A stretch of 64,000 nucleotides of DNA from Phyllobacterium sp. OV277 (GCF_900104355.1 NZ_FNIY01000003.1:186001-250000), one strand, 5' to 3'; shown: positions 9,669 to 18,984, counted from the stretch's first letter. The notes: generated from the sequence alone by a model not told the origin. Numbers and translations are program-made.

Positions 9669-11069
9669 TCAGTCTCCGGCCACCGGAAGTACAATGCGTG
9701 CACACAGACCGCCAAGTGCTTCACTTCGCTCGAGACGCAAAGCACCGCCATATTCGCGCACCGTATCGTGGACAATGGACAGGCCAAGCCCGGTTCCCGG
9801 TTTGCTTTCATCAAGGCGCTTGCCGCGTGTCAGCGCATCCTTGATCTGCCCCGGCGCCAGACCCGGACCATCGTCCTCAACGCTGATGTCAAAGGCGTTT
9901 TCCATCGTCTCCGGATTGGCCACTGACAGGACGAGCCGAATTGCACTACGCCCCCATTTACCGGCATTTTCCAGAAGATTGCCGACAATTTCCTCAAGAT
10001 CTTCCTGTTCGCCGGCAAAGACGGCGTCAGGCATCTCATTGACAAAACTCAGATCCATACCCGGATTGAGCTTGGCGGTAACGCGCACCAAACGGGCGAG
10101 AATAGGCGTCACAGGCGCGCGGAAAACCACGCTGTCGCGTTGTGCCGCCACTCGGGCCCGTTGCAGATAGTGCTGGATCTGCACCTGCATGGCGGCACTT
10201 TGTTCGGCAACAATCTTGCCCTTTGCCCCACCAATCGTGCGGCTTTCATTGGCAAGAACCGACAGTGGTGTTTTCAGGGAATGAGCAAGATTACCGACCT
10301 GCGTGCGCGAACGATCCATAATACGGCGGTTGTTTTCGATCAGTGCATTCATTTCCCGCGCCAGCGGTGCGATCTCGATGGGCAGATCCTCGTCGAGGCG
10401 AGATACCTTGCCCTCCCGGATATCGGCAAGCGACTGACGCACACGATCCAGCGGACGCAGGCCGAACAGGATCACCGCCGCATTGATGAGCGTTCCGCCC
10501 ACACCGAAAAAGCCGAGATAGAAGTAAAGCGTGTTGCGGAAATCGGCGATCTCCCCTTCCAGTTCGCTCAAATTGCCCATGACGCGAAACCGTGCGACGC
10601 GGTTTTCCGCATCCAGCACAACTTCCGTCTCGACAATGGAAAGTTCTTCGCCCTTGAGGCCCGGTTCCGTGTAGGAGCGCTGGAACGATGTATCGAAAGG
10701 AACCATCAGGGTTGATGGCGAATCGACGGTTTTACCGCCGAGCGAGATCGAGCGCAGCGATCCCTTCAGGTTGTCCGCAACGGGGTCAACAGACCAATAC
10801 CAGCCGGAAAATGGGCTGGAATAGCGCACTTCGCCCGGATCAGGTCGCCCGACCAGCGTACCGTCATTGACACTCACCGAGGCGATAACACTGAACAGAT
10901 GCGCGGAGAGCAGCTGCTGAAAGCTGTGCTGGCGTGCTTCGCCATAGAGTGCCGAGATGATCGTGGCGATGGCAACGAAGGAAACAATGGTCCAGAGCGT
11001 CGAAAAGAGGATAACGCGCAGGGAAAGCGAACGGAAATTGGGAAGATAACGGGTAAATCGTATATTCAC
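9669..11069 (-). CDS. feuQ: Sensor histidine kinase FeuQ
   Basis: A 466-residue membrane kinase with helices near residues 16-42 and 175-200, a periplasmic domain between them, and a HAMP region. The H-box is GNLAHSLKTPLSVLANE, the N-box LLENAGKWGRSAI, and G1/G2 are VEDDGPGLAPGQI and GTGLGLSIVHDTVREYGG. Sequence and position (feuP–feuQ upstream of the ccm genes) match the FeuPQ system of Sinorhizobium and Rhizobium, which responds to low osmolarity and controls cyclic glucan export. The start is GTG 11069, 22 nt after the feuP stop, with GGGAGCAGGG upstream. Confidence 0.86.
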   Translation of the reverse strand: MNIRFTRYLPNFRSLSLRVILFSTLWTIVSFVAIATIISALYGEARQHSFQQLLSAHLFSVIASVSVNDGTLVGRPDPGEVRYSSPFSGWYWSVDPVADNLKGSLRSISLGGKTVDSPSTLMVPFDTSFQRSYTEPGLKGEELSIVETEVVLDAENRVARFRVMGNLSELEGEIADFRNTLYFYLGFFGVGGTLINAAVILFGLRPLDRVRQSLADIREGKVSRLDEDLPIEIAPLAREMNALIENNRRIMDRSRTQVGNLAHSLKTPLSVLANESRTIGGAKGKIVAEQSAAMQVQIQHYLQRARVAAQRDSVVFRAPVTPILARLVRVTAKLNPGMDLSFVNEMPDAVFAGEQEDLEEIVGNLLENAGKWGRSAIRLVLSVANPETMENAFDISVEDDGPGLAPGQIKDALTRGKRLDESKPGTGLGLSIVHDTVREYGGALRLERSEALGGLCARIVLPVAGD

Positions 11070-11091
11070 GCGTTTGCCCTGCTCCCGCCAC

Positions 11092-11763
11092 TCAGGCTTT
11101 GCTGTCCTGCGATTTGATGCGGTAGCCCATGCCGCGGATCGTTTCGATCAGATCGATGCCCATTTTCTTGCGCAAACGTCCGACAAAGACTTCGATCGTG
11201 TTCGAATCGCGGTCGAAATCCTGATCATAAAGATGCTCCACCAGTTCCGTGCGTGAAACGACCTCGTCCATATGGTGCATGAGGTAGGATAGCAGGCGGA
11301 ATTCGTGTGAGGTCAGCTTCAGCGTTGTGCCGCTGACGGTGGCTTTTGACGTCTTGGTATCGAGCCGCAGCGGCCCACAGCTTATTTCCGATGACGCATG
11401 GCCCGCCGCGCGGCGAATCAAGGCACGCAGACGCGCCAGCACCTCCTCGATATGAAAAGGCTTGGCCACATAATCATCGGCACCGGCATCAATCCCGGCA
11501 ACCTTATCGCTCCAGCGGTCACGCGCAGTGAGCAGTAATACCGGCATGATGCGACCGTCACGGCGCCATTTTTCGAGCACCGTCAGCCCGTCCATCTGCG
11601 GCAGGCCAATATCGAGAATCACCGCATCATAGGGTTCCGTATCGCCGAGGAAATGCCCCTCTTCGCCATCAAATGCATGATCGACCACATAGCCAGCTTC
11701 GGTCGTCGCTTCGACAAGCTGACGATTCAGATCACGATCATCTTCAACGATGAGTATTCTCAT
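11092..11763 (-). CDS. feuP: Response regulator FeuP
   Basis: A 223-residue OmpR-family regulator: receiver domain with VEDDRDLN, phosphoacceptor Asp in VILDIGLPQMDG and Lys in YVAKPFHIEE; winged helix with LKLTSHEFRLLSYLMHHMDEV and EVFVGRLRKKMG. It closely resembles FeuP of rhizobia. ATG 11763 has GGGGAA about 7 nt upstream (11771-11776); an in-frame GTG lies 6 nt earlier. It is cotranscribed with feuQ and preceded by a small periplasmic gene, as feuN precedes feuP in Sinorhizobium meliloti. Confidence 0.88.
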   Translation of the reverse strand: MRILIVEDDRDLNRQLVEATTEAGYVVDHAFDGEEGHFLGDTEPYDAVILDIGLPQMDGLTVLEKWRRDGRIMPVLLLTARDRWSDKVAGIDAGADDYVAKPFHIEEVLARLRALIRRAAGHASSEISCGPLRLDTKTSKATVSGTTLKLTSHEFRLLSYLMHHMDEVVSRTELVEHLYDQDFDRDSNTIEVFVGRLRKKMGIDLIETIRGMGYRIKSQDSKA

Positions 11764-11815
11764 GCGCACTTTCCCCTGCCGGATAAGCTGAAAAACGGAT
11801 CAGGCAACATCCGGT

Positions 11816-12115
11816 TCAGTTTGCTGGCACCGCAACCTCGACACGGCGTGGACGTTCACCGTCCTTGCCGGGAATGAGGACCACGATCACGCAAACCTCG
11901 CGACCATTCTGCGTCTGGGACGTGGCGCGGGCAAGGGTTCCACCCTGTGACTCCGCCACCTGCTGGCCGACCGCAGAACAGTCAGCTGCAGCCAGCTGAA
12001 GCAACGCACTGTTCTGCGATGCATCAGGCGCAATCGGAACCGCCCCGGCATGGAACACGCCGGATGCTGAAATCAGGGCCGCTAGGGGCAAAGAGAAACG
12101 TGTGTTTTTCATCAT
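11816..12115 (-). CDS. Small periplasmic protein, FeuN-like candidate
   Basis: A 99-residue secreted protein. The first 25 residues form a signal peptide (basic MMKNTRF, hydrophobic core, AGA–VP). The mature part holds two Cys (ADCSAVG and EVCVIVV) and a beta-rich end, GKDGERPRRVEVAVPAN, resembling PepSY-like folds. In S. meliloti a small periplasmic protein, FeuN, is encoded upstream of feuP and restrains FeuQ; the position and size here are the same. I could not align the sequences, so this is a context call. Start 12112 (MKNT) is equally possible; neither has a strong ribosome binding site. Confidence 0.6.
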   Translation of the reverse strand: MMKNTRFSLPLAALISASGVFHAGAVPIAPDASQNSALLQLAAADCSAVGQQVAESQGGTLARATSQTQNGREVCVIVVLIPGKDGERPRRVEVAVPAN

Positions 12116-12205
12116 GGCGTCATTATTATCAATTGCTGTCTGAACGATGCATGAACAGTTGGACGTGGCACGAACCATTGGTGCCACAGGTCACGTCTTT
12201 TAACA

Positions 12206-12424
12206 TCATATTTCTTTACGTGAAATGAGCGTCGTTGCACTCAATCGACCAAAAAATGCGGCGATTCCGCTGAGCGCGGTCAGAAACTGCATGATCGTAT
12301 CGGCAAGATGAGCCTCGACGTCATGGTCGAGCGAGACATTGAAGAAGCTCGAACAGGACAAGACAACAGTGACAATCGAGGCCCAGATGGTCTTCGACAA
12401 ATACCAGGGTTTTTCATTGGTCAT
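12206..12424 (-). CDS. Holin-like small membrane protein at the end of the GTA cluster
   Basis: A 72-residue protein beginning MTNEKPWYLSKTIWASIV, with two hydrophobic segments (residues about 12-29 and 45-62) and a basic end. The pattern 'SKTIWA…LADTIMQFLTALSGIAAFFGRLSAT' resembles small holin-type proteins found beside endolysins in alphaproteobacterial prophages. AGAAAGGAA lies about 7 nt before ATG 12424. It follows the large GTA tail gene on the same strand after about 45 nt with no visible terminator, so it is probably the last gene of that transcript. RcGTA lysis genes lie away from the structural cluster, so a linked holin would differ. Function is inferred. Confidence 0.6.
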   Translation of the reverse strand: MTNEKPWYLSKTIWASIVTVVLSCSSFFNVSLDHDVEAHLADTIMQFLTALSGIAAFFGRLSATTLISRKEI

Positions 12425-12468
12425 AATCAATTCCTTTCTGAAACAGTTTGATTCTAAAGGGTTTTTAT

Positions 12469-15400
12469 CTATAAACTTAAAATCGTCCGGGCGAATCTGC
12501 CTGTGCCAACGGTGCCGGAAATCATGGCCACACGAAAATCGACAGGCACCGAAAGACTGGCAAAATCAGACAGACGTTCTGCCGCTGGATAGGTCCACTC
12601 CGGTTGCCTGACCTCGACAGACCGGATCAATTTGCCGCTGTTGCGTATTTCAATCCGATAAATTTCCTGCTCTTCGCCCAAGGGGATATCCATCGCCAGC
12701 CAGCTATCCGCATCAATCCGACCACGGCGAATCCAAGAAATATGCAGGTCACCATTGTCGCGCAGCCTGCTCCTGATGTGGACGGGTTCGAGCGGTTCCA
12801 GCGCCCTGATGCCACCGGATGCCGTTACCGTGCTAAAATACCGGTCTGACAAATCCTGCCCTGATGCACCAACACGCCAATGCAGAGCCAAACCGGTTTC
12901 GCGTGCCTTCAATCCGGCTGGTAATACGGCTCCATCCAGGAGAATGAACACCGCACCTTTTTCTGTTGATTGAAGAGCCTCCCGCTCTGTTCCACATTGC
13001 CCGCGCAAGAGCCCCGCCAATCGCCATCTGTCCGGCTGAACTTCCTGTGCATTGAGGAATTGCAGGATTTCCCAGTGTCCATCCGGCGCTGCGAGCAGTG
13101 CCGAATTTGCTCCGTTGAACAGTTGCGGCAATGTGGTGGATCGCAATTCGCCAAAGTGAAGTTCGACCTCAAGGCTGGCATTGTTCAGTAAGCGGCCACT
13201 GACACCGCCTGGCAGAATGTCCACCAGCCTACCCATCACTGCACGGTCTACTACCACCGCCCGTGGCTCAAAGCCGGTATCCTCCGGGGAAGCGTAAACA
13301 CTGGCGCCCGTCCATGGCCGGGCAAAGGCAGCAACGCGCAACTGATCAACGGGATTTTCTGCGCCCGGCCACATCGGCAAATCGCATAGATGGAAGCTGG
13401 GACGCCCAAACACCGCCGATGATCCCGCTTCGGTCGAAGCTGGCAATGGCGCCTTGTTCGGATAGCTGACATGCCGGGGCAACCCCTTCGCCTCGATCCG
13501 CCGCGTTGCCCCATCTTCGATTGACGTAATGATGTAGTCCTTTACCGGCGCAGTGGTATCAAGCCGGATACGGTCACCCGCTTTGAGCGCCGCATATTTC
13601 CATGGCAGTTCGAAATTCGCGGTACGCCGCGCCGCCCGGCGGGCCTGCATCCAGTTTTCTGCAAGAGATTTCGCTTGGCCCGTATCAAGCATACCGGGAA
13701 GGGCCATGTTTTCCGTTCCCTTGCCGTCCAGCCGCTCCGCCGATGCCATTGCTGCCTGATAGTCCAGCATCGGATCGCGATAGCTGATTTCGATCCGCGC
13801 AGGCTGCTCCATTATTTCGTGCAGTTTCCGGCTGACCGGTCCCGCATGCTCCGGTTCGACAAATTCATCAATCAACGGCGTTTGCATATGCATCCGCGAT
13901 GCGCTCTGGAAAACCAGCGTCGCCCCCTCTTCGAAGGCATTGACACCGAAAACCGCCAGCAGTGGTTCAAGAACGGCCCGTGCGCTGGTCGGTTCTTCAA
14001 CGATGAAACCGCTGACAAAACCATCCGCCCCTTCAGCATCCACCTGTGTGACGCCGAAATCGGCAAGAACCGCACCGATCAGTTCATCAAGTGCGACACC
14101 CGACAGCCTGCCGTTCAGCCAATGCCCTGTCATCCAGTGATCGCCATCAGACCAGAGTTTGCGGTTGAGCGGAAATGCGGGAAACGGCCTTGTATCCCAA
14201 GCCCAGACGTAGATACGGCTTGTATCCAGCATTGCCCCGCCATGGCTGCGCCAATATTCAAGATGCGCGCGCAAAAAGCGGTTCTGTGCAAGGTCGCTGC
14301 GCCCGCGATCGGAGAAATAGGGAAATGCACCCTCTGACGACTTGGCATCGGGAAAGACATTGGGCTGGTTTGGCCCTTTATCGACTGCGGGGCAGCCAAT
14401 TTCGGTGAACCATAATGGTTTTCCCATTGGCCGCCATTCGGTTGGCTTGGCGCTCTCGATGCCAGCCTTGCGGTTGAAATGAGCGTTGTTCCACCAGCCC
14501 GCTATGTCCTTATAGCGATAGATCCACGGCTTGCCGGAACCATCCGTGATGGGTGTGCGGCGGCGCGACGTTCGATCCACATCCGACGCGTAGTACCAGT
14601 CAAAACCCTCGCCGCCCGCGATCTGGCCCCGCAATGCGCCGAGATCACAGGGACCCGTAAAACCATCCGGCCCCGGAATACTGTAATCCTCGTCGCGCCA
14701 GTCGCTGAGCGGCATGTAATTGTCGATGCCAACAGCCCCGATGGCCGGATGTGCCCAGAGCGGATCAAGATGGAAATAGACATCCCCGGACCCGTCCTGC
14801 GGATGGTGGCCGAAATACTCGCTCCAGTCAGCGCCATAGGTTAGGGTGCAGGTGCTGCCAAGTACCGTGCGTATATCAGCAGCCAAGGCACAAAGCCCTG
14901 AGACAAAGGGAAAGTGGTCTGCCTCATCCCTGATGATCGTCAAGCCACACAGCTCTGAGCCCAGCAAAAAAGCGTCGACACCCCCGGCGCAAACGGCAAG
15001 ATGGGCCAGATGCAGGATGAACCGCCGGTAGCCCCAGTCATTAGCCTTGCCGTGATAGCCGACATTCTCGCCCTTCACCCGGAACGCGCCGGTGTCGACT
15101 GTACCCAAAAATGCGGCGACTTCCCGCGCAGCAGCCGCTGTGCCGTTGCTGCTACCCTGATGATAGGGCGCCGGATGACAGGTGATGCGACCCCGCCACG
15201 GATAGGCCGCCTGCCTTGCCCCGCCATAGGGATCGGGCAGGCTATTGTCAGCCTTGATGTCAAGCATGACAAAGGGATAGAGCGTGACCTTCAGCCCCTT
15301 CGCCTTGGCGGAACGGATTGCCTCGACGACGCTGCGGTCCGACGGCGTACCGCCATAGGCGGCGCTATCACCAATGCGCGAAAGCAGATGCGCTTCGTTG

Positions 15401-16278
15401 CGCTTGATATCGCCAGCCCGCCATTCCTCGCTCTCGCCATAGCCTTCCCTGTCCATCACACCCGGCCGGATGGTGCGGCGCGCCGCACGCAGGTCCGTGC
15501 CGAACCACGGCACAACAATGGCCACATGCTCAAGGTTCGGACAAAGCGATTGGAGTTCATCCAATGAAGCCTGCCAGTCAGTCGCACCCTGCAGGCAATT
15601 GCGGTTCAGACCGTGTGTTTCACCATGTGTTGGCTCGTTGGTGACGAGTGAAGGTGACAGACCGAACGCTGTGGCTCCCGGAATAAGCGCGACTGCCTTC
15701 AGGTTCTGTGCCAGCGCACCGACGGCACGCACCACTTCAAACTGAAACTGCGGAATACGGTTGCCATGGACTTCAAGCGGAAAGCGCTCGAAAACCACAT
15801 AGGCGGTGTTGCGATAGGCGGGCGCATTGCCCGTTCCCTGCTTGGCTTCGATGAGCGGATCGGGCAGTTGCGATACCGTGCCCTTGTAGACACGCATATT
15901 AATCGCGCTCTGGTCCACTTCCTTTCCATCGGCCCAGATACGCCTGACAAAGCTGATTTCCCCTTCCGCAAGGGCAATGGCAAAATTGGCAACATAGGAA
16001 TAGTTCGTCACCTTCGGCCCGCCCTTGGCGCCGCTTCTATGCCTGGATTTCACCTCTTCAAAACGCGTCGCCCAGATGAGAGTGCCTGCCAGCCGCACGG
16101 AGCCATAGACTTTTGGCAGCGCGGCGCCTTCCTCGGCGGTCATAGGCCGCATCGATGATAATCGTGCGCCCTCGACATGCTTGGTACTGGAAAGGGCACG
16201 GTCGATCAGATAGCCGCCCGCCGAAAGCAGCGCCCCGCCGATATATGCACCGATCCCCTGAAGAATAAGCGTTGCCAT
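12469..16278 (-). CDS. GTA large tail-tip protein with TIM-barrel domain (gp15-type 'megatron')
   Basis: A 1269-residue protein of the RcGTA gp15 family, the host-contacting protein at the tail end. It starts MATLILQGIGAYIGGALLSAGG, a Gly/Ala-rich hydrophobic N-terminus, at ATG 16278 with AGGA upstream; an in-frame start 60 nt earlier lacks support. The central part (about 400-720) is the glycoside-hydrolase-like TIM-barrel region with CTLTYGADWSEYFGHHPQDG, GVDAFLLGSELCGLTII and KPLWFTEIGCPAVDKG. The C-terminal third is tail-hub-like with LRLDTTAPVKDYIIT and LLRGQCGTE. It is the last large gene of the cluster, 12 nt after the NlpC/P60 peptidase. Confidence 0.93.
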   Translation of the reverse strand: MATLILQGIGAYIGGALLSAGGYLIDRALSSTKHVEGARLSSMRPMTAEEGAALPKVYGSVRLAGTLIWATRFEEVKSRHRSGAKGGPKVTNYSYVANFAIALAEGEISFVRRIWADGKEVDQSAINMRVYKGTVSQLPDPLIEAKQGTGNAPAYRNTAYVVFERFPLEVHGNRIPQFQFEVVRAVGALAQNLKAVALIPGATAFGLSPSLVTNEPTHGETHGLNRNCLQGATDWQASLDELQSLCPNLEHVAIVVPWFGTDLRAARRTIRPGVMDREGYGESEEWRAGDIKRNEAHLLSRIGDSAAYGGTPSDRSVVEAIRSAKAKGLKVTLYPFVMLDIKADNSLPDPYGGARQAAYPWRGRITCHPAPYHQGSSNGTAAAAREVAAFLGTVDTGAFRVKGENVGYHGKANDWGYRRFILHLAHLAVCAGGVDAFLLGSELCGLTIIRDEADHFPFVSGLCALAADIRTVLGSTCTLTYGADWSEYFGHHPQDGSGDVYFHLDPLWAHPAIGAVGIDNYMPLSDWRDEDYSIPGPDGFTGPCDLGALRGQIAGGEGFDWYYASDVDRTSRRRTPITDGSGKPWIYRYKDIAGWWNNAHFNRKAGIESAKPTEWRPMGKPLWFTEIGCPAVDKGPNQPNVFPDAKSSEGAFPYFSDRGRSDLAQNRFLRAHLEYWRSHGGAMLDTSRIYVWAWDTRPFPAFPLNRKLWSDGDHWMTGHWLNGRLSGVALDELIGAVLADFGVTQVDAEGADGFVSGFIVEEPTSARAVLEPLLAVFGVNAFEEGATLVFQSASRMHMQTPLIDEFVEPEHAGPVSRKLHEIMEQPARIEISYRDPMLDYQAAMASAERLDGKGTENMALPGMLDTGQAKSLAENWMQARRAARRTANFELPWKYAALKAGDRIRLDTTAPVKDYIITSIEDGATRRIEAKGLPRHVSYPNKAPLPASTEAGSSAVFGRPSFHLCDLPMWPGAENPVDQLRVAAFARPWTGASVYASPEDTGFEPRAVVVDRAVMGRLVDILPGGVSGRLLNNASLEVELHFGELRSTTLPQLFNGANSALLAAPDGHWEILQFLNAQEVQPDRWRLAGLLRGQCGTEREALQSTEKGAVFILLDGAVLPAGLKARETGLALHWRVGASGQDLSDRYFSTVTASGGIRALEPLEPVHIRSRLRDNGDLHISWIRRGRIDADSWLAMDIPLGEEQEIYRIEIRNSGKLIRSVEVRQPEWTYPAAERLSDFASLSVPVDFRVAMISGTVGTGRFARTILSL

Positions 16279-16289
16279 TCGGATGAATC

Positions 16290-16721
16290 CTATTGGTGAT
16301 CGGGAAAGGCGAACACTGCCGCAACGCGGTTGCGCCATTGCGACACGAGAGCGGATTGCATGACCCGGTGCCCCTCATAGGCATGGATAAAACGATCCGC
16401 GCCGGTGACAATGCCGAGGTGCTTGGCTGCCACCCCATCGCGCCAGCGGAAGATGATAAGGTCGCCCTCCGCCATCTCACCACTAGTCTTGATGCGCATA
16501 TGCCGGCTGGCCGCCTGAATGAGCGGATCACCCTGCCCGGCCTCCGCCCAGTCGGCGGAATAGACAGGAACCCGTTCCGGCTCGCAGCAATAGAGCGCGC
16601 GCCAGATACCACGCACCAACCCCAGACAATCGCAGCCCACCTGCCATGTGGAACCGCCATGCCGGTAAGGCGTGCCTATCCAGCGCCGTGCCTCGGCGAC
16701 CACTTCATCAGCAATGGTCAT
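16290..16721 (-). CDS. GTA NlpC/P60-family cell-wall peptidase (gp14-type)
   Basis: A 143-residue cysteine peptidase of the tail, expected to cleave peptide bonds in recipient peptidoglycan during DNA entry. The catalytic Cys is in WQVGCDCLGLVRGIWR, preceded by WIGTPYRHGGS; the His is in AAKHLGIVTG and an acidic or His residue follows in RFIHAYEGHRV. The length matches RcGTA gp14. It overlaps gp13 by 4 nt. No signal peptide is seen, consistent with assembly into the particle rather than export. Confidence 0.93.
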   Translation of the reverse strand: MTIADEVVAEARRWIGTPYRHGGSTWQVGCDCLGLVRGIWRALYCCEPERVPVYSADWAEAGQGDPLIQAASRHMRIKTSGEMAEGDLIIFRWRDGVAAKHLGIVTGADRFIHAYEGHRVMQSALVSQWRNRVAAVFAFPDHQ

Positions 16722-17584
16722 GACACCAGCGCTCCGCCGTCAAAATTACCTGTACCGTCAGCATAGTTGTAGGCGGCGTCATTGCCGGGGAGATGCGGGA
16801 AGCCGCGGAAATTCACTGCATTGGCAAACTTGGCCTTGCAGGTGGCAAAGCTCTTGTCGCAGCCCGGCAACAGTGAGAATGCGTCACCGGTTTGCATATC
16901 AGGAACCGGGCCATCGCGCAGGTCGAGCCGTATGCCTTCCGCTGACTGTTGATGTCCGATCACCACCGTGGAGCGGCCAGATTGCCAGGTCAGCAAGCCG
17001 TTGCAAAACCAGTTCACATCATGTGCGTGCAATCCGCTGACAACCAATGCTCTGTCCGATATCACACGAACAATGGTTCCTTTCTGCGCACCGCCCCGAT
17101 AGCCGCAGCGTGCATCCCCAAGTTGCGCATCGCAGAGCCGCGTTATCCGCCGCCCCTTCACCTTGTCCAGATCGACAGCACTGCTTTTTAGTTCCGCAAC
17201 AAAATGACTGCCCGACCGGGTGACTGTGCCTATCCTTGATCGCCGCAACAATATGCGCTGATCCGGAGCAGTCCAATTGACCAGAAATGTTTCAACGCTT
17301 GCATTGTCGAAGGCGCCAGCCTCCACATCTCGTTCGGTGATACTGAGCGACGACAGGGCACCTTCAACCTCGGCGCTGTCCACGGCCAATCCCAAAGCAC
17401 TTGTTGCTTCGCTGGCGGTCAGGCCGGTTTGCGGCTCGCAGGCAACGCCATCTATCGTGAGCACCTGATCATGATCGGTGAAACCGTGGATAATGCCATC
17501 CGCCCGACGGATAACCCAGCAAAAACAATGGGTTGTCACATCCGCCGAAAGATGTGATTCAAGCGCGGCAGGAAGGCGGTTCAT
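16718..17584 (-). CDS. GTA baseplate hub protein (gp13-type, DUF2163/BR0599)
   Basis: A 288-residue tail hub protein. Features of the family are the N-terminal THCFCWVIRRADGIIHGFTDHD, the central ITRLCDAQLGDARCGY and the C-terminal GCDKSFATCKAKFANAVNFRGFPHLPGND; many Cys are present (a Cys cluster typical of BR0599-type proteins, possibly holding iron–sulfur as in other phage hubs). It overlaps gp12 and gp14 by 4 nt each. Confidence 0.92.
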   Translation of the reverse strand: MNRLPAALESHLSADVTTHCFCWVIRRADGIIHGFTDHDQVLTIDGVACEPQTGLTASEATSALGLAVDSAEVEGALSSLSITERDVEAGAFDNASVETFLVNWTAPDQRILLRRSRIGTVTRSGSHFVAELKSSAVDLDKVKGRRITRLCDAQLGDARCGYRGGAQKGTIVRVISDRALVVSGLHAHDVNWFCNGLLTWQSGRSTVVIGHQQSAEGIRLDLRDGPVPDMQTGDAFSLLPGCDKSFATCKAKFANAVNFRGFPHLPGNDAAYNYADGTGNFDGGALVS

Positions 17585-18210
17585 GCCTTTACCTCGATGA
17601 TGGGAATAGTCGGGATTTCACCCGCCTGAAAGGATTTGATGCTGATGGTCAGCCTGTCCGCATCGAAACGAACGGGAACATCAAAGGCGAAGCCTGCGGT
17701 CACAACAGACCCGGCAGGCGGTAATCGTCCCGGCTGAAACACGATCCGTCCCGTCAAGACATCGACAACAAAGTCGGTGGGTTCCCGCTTCTCGACGCCT
17801 GCGACCGCAACCCGTACCGAGCTCACCTGCGGCTTGGTGATCAGGCGGATATGATCGCCATAGTGTTTTCTTAGCTGGAATATCGCTTGCTTTCCATCGC
17901 CTTGCCCCAGCGCCTGATCCGTAGCGGCAATCGGCTTTCCCGCCGCGCAGGACTGATGATCAAACGGATCACGAAACCGGAACGCATGCAGCGAACCGCG
18001 CCGCGCTTCAAAGAATGTAAGTACCGTTTCCAGATCGATCAGCGACCGCACGCCCGTTCCCGCATCGTAGTGGTGGCGCGAGGCGGCCCAGCGCGCATTG
18101 CGCTGTTCGTGCCCTGAGGTCAGCGACACGATTTCATTCTTCCATTCCGGACCACCCGTCGCGCCAAAGGATACGCCGAGCGGAAACCGGATATCATGAA
18201 ATGCCTGCAT
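17581..18210 (-). CDS. GTA distal tail protein (gp12-type, DUF2460)
   Basis: A 209-residue protein of the DUF2460/TIGR02217 family, which forms the distal tail ring in RcGTA. It begins MQAFHDIRFPLGVSFGATGG, followed by SGHEQRNARWAASRHHYDAGTG and ETVLTFFEARRGSLHAFRFRDPFD, all family hallmarks. It ends FQAGEIPTIPIIEVKA. ATG 18210 lies 10 nt after the gp11 stop with GGATC upstream, and the gene overlaps gp13. Confidence 0.94.
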   Translation of the reverse strand: MQAFHDIRFPLGVSFGATGGPEWKNEIVSLTSGHEQRNARWAASRHHYDAGTGVRSLIDLETVLTFFEARRGSLHAFRFRDPFDHQSCAAGKPIAATDQALGQGDGKQAIFQLRKHYGDHIRLITKPQVSSVRVAVAGVEKREPTDFVVDVLTGRIVFQPGRLPPAGSVVTAGFAFDVPVRFDADRLTISIKSFQAGEIPTIPIIEVKA

Positions 18211-18220
18211 CTCATTGATC

Positions 18221-18760
18221 CTACAAAGTGCGTGCGCCGCGACGCACGGCTCGTGCCAGCATGCCGGTCAGTTGCGCTTCGGATTTGCGGAAGGAATTGG
18301 CATCCGGTGTGTTCACATGCATGACCACCTGCATGGGCGAGGCACCGCCTTGCGCGGCAACGCCCAGCCTGCCATCAGCACCGCGGGTCAATGGCATGAC
18401 AGCCTCTGCACCGGCCTCGCCCATCAGTCCCAGCGATCCGCCTGCTCCAAAATAGGTTGGTCCGGAAACCACGCCGCCCTTGGCAAAGGGCTTTGCGCCG
18501 CCCAGCGCCCCGAGCAGGTCTGAGAACATGGATGAACCCAACCCCTGAAGAGGTTTCATACCCTCCGTCAAAGCCATGTCCAGCATGCTCTTGCCTAGCT
18601 GACGCAGTACATCCCCCAGATCCTTGCCGCTCAGCGCGGCACTTTTCAGAGATCCGGATAGAGCGCGACCGAACTGATCGGAATGGACCTGCAAGTCCGA
18701 CAAGGCCTTTTCGAAACCTGACGTATCGGCATCAATCTGCACCGTCGTGTTCTCGGTCAT
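18221..18760 (-). CDS. GTA tape measure protein (gp11-type, short)
   Basis: A 179-residue tape measure protein. The N-terminal half is helical (ADTSGFEKALSDLQVHSDQF), the middle MALTEGMKPLQGLGSSMFSDLLGALGG, and the end Gly-rich (KGGVVSGPTYFGAGGSLGLMGEAGAEAVMPL), the usual layout of short GTA tape measures. It is somewhat shorter than I recall for RcGTA gp11, implying a short tail. The start overlaps the preceding frame by 4 nt. Confidence 0.88.
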   Translation of the reverse strand: MTENTTVQIDADTSGFEKALSDLQVHSDQFGRALSGSLKSAALSGKDLGDVLRQLGKSMLDMALTEGMKPLQGLGSSMFSDLLGALGGAKPFAKGGVVSGPTYFGAGGSLGLMGEAGAEAVMPLTRGADGRLGVAAQGGASPMQVVMHVNTPDANSFRKSEAQLTGMLARAVRRGARTL

Positions 18761-18984
18761 TCCTGTTCCTCATTCATAGTTGGCCCATCGGGAAATTGTT
18801 GCATCATCAGCTCAAGAACGGGACGCGTGGGACCGCCGTCCCTTGGGGGCGGCCCGAATGCCGAACAGATTTCCCGTGGTGTCATTGCCCAGAAATCGCG
18901 TGTGGAAAGCCGCAGCAGCCCAAATCCTGCTGCCATGATGGTCGCCCATGGAAAAGCAGCCGGGGAATCTGCTGCGGCATTCAA
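18757..18984 (-). CDS. GTA tail assembly chaperone, second frame (gp10.1-type, rcc01693-like)
   Basis: A 75-codon frame with FPWATIMAAGFGLLRLSTRDFWAMTPREI, a pattern I recall in rcc01693-family proteins. The frame opens at TTG 18984 inside gp10's stop (TTGA), with no Shine–Dalgarno at usable spacing. The conserved FPW precedes the first ATG (18936), so initiation there would drop conserved residues. Just upstream lies a formal -1 slippery heptamer, so this frame may be expressed mainly as a gp10 fusion, as with the G/GT pair of lambda. It overlaps gp11 by 4 nt. Confidence 0.82.
   Translation of the reverse strand: MNAAADSPAAFPWATIMAAGFGLLRLSTRDFWAMTPREICSAFGPPPRDGGPTRPVLELMMQQFPDGPTMNEEQE

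Noticed and set aside
13675-14337. 220-codon plus-strand frame within the GTA tail gene
   Set aside because: Antisense shadow of the TIM-barrel protein, with no ribosome binding site or domain.
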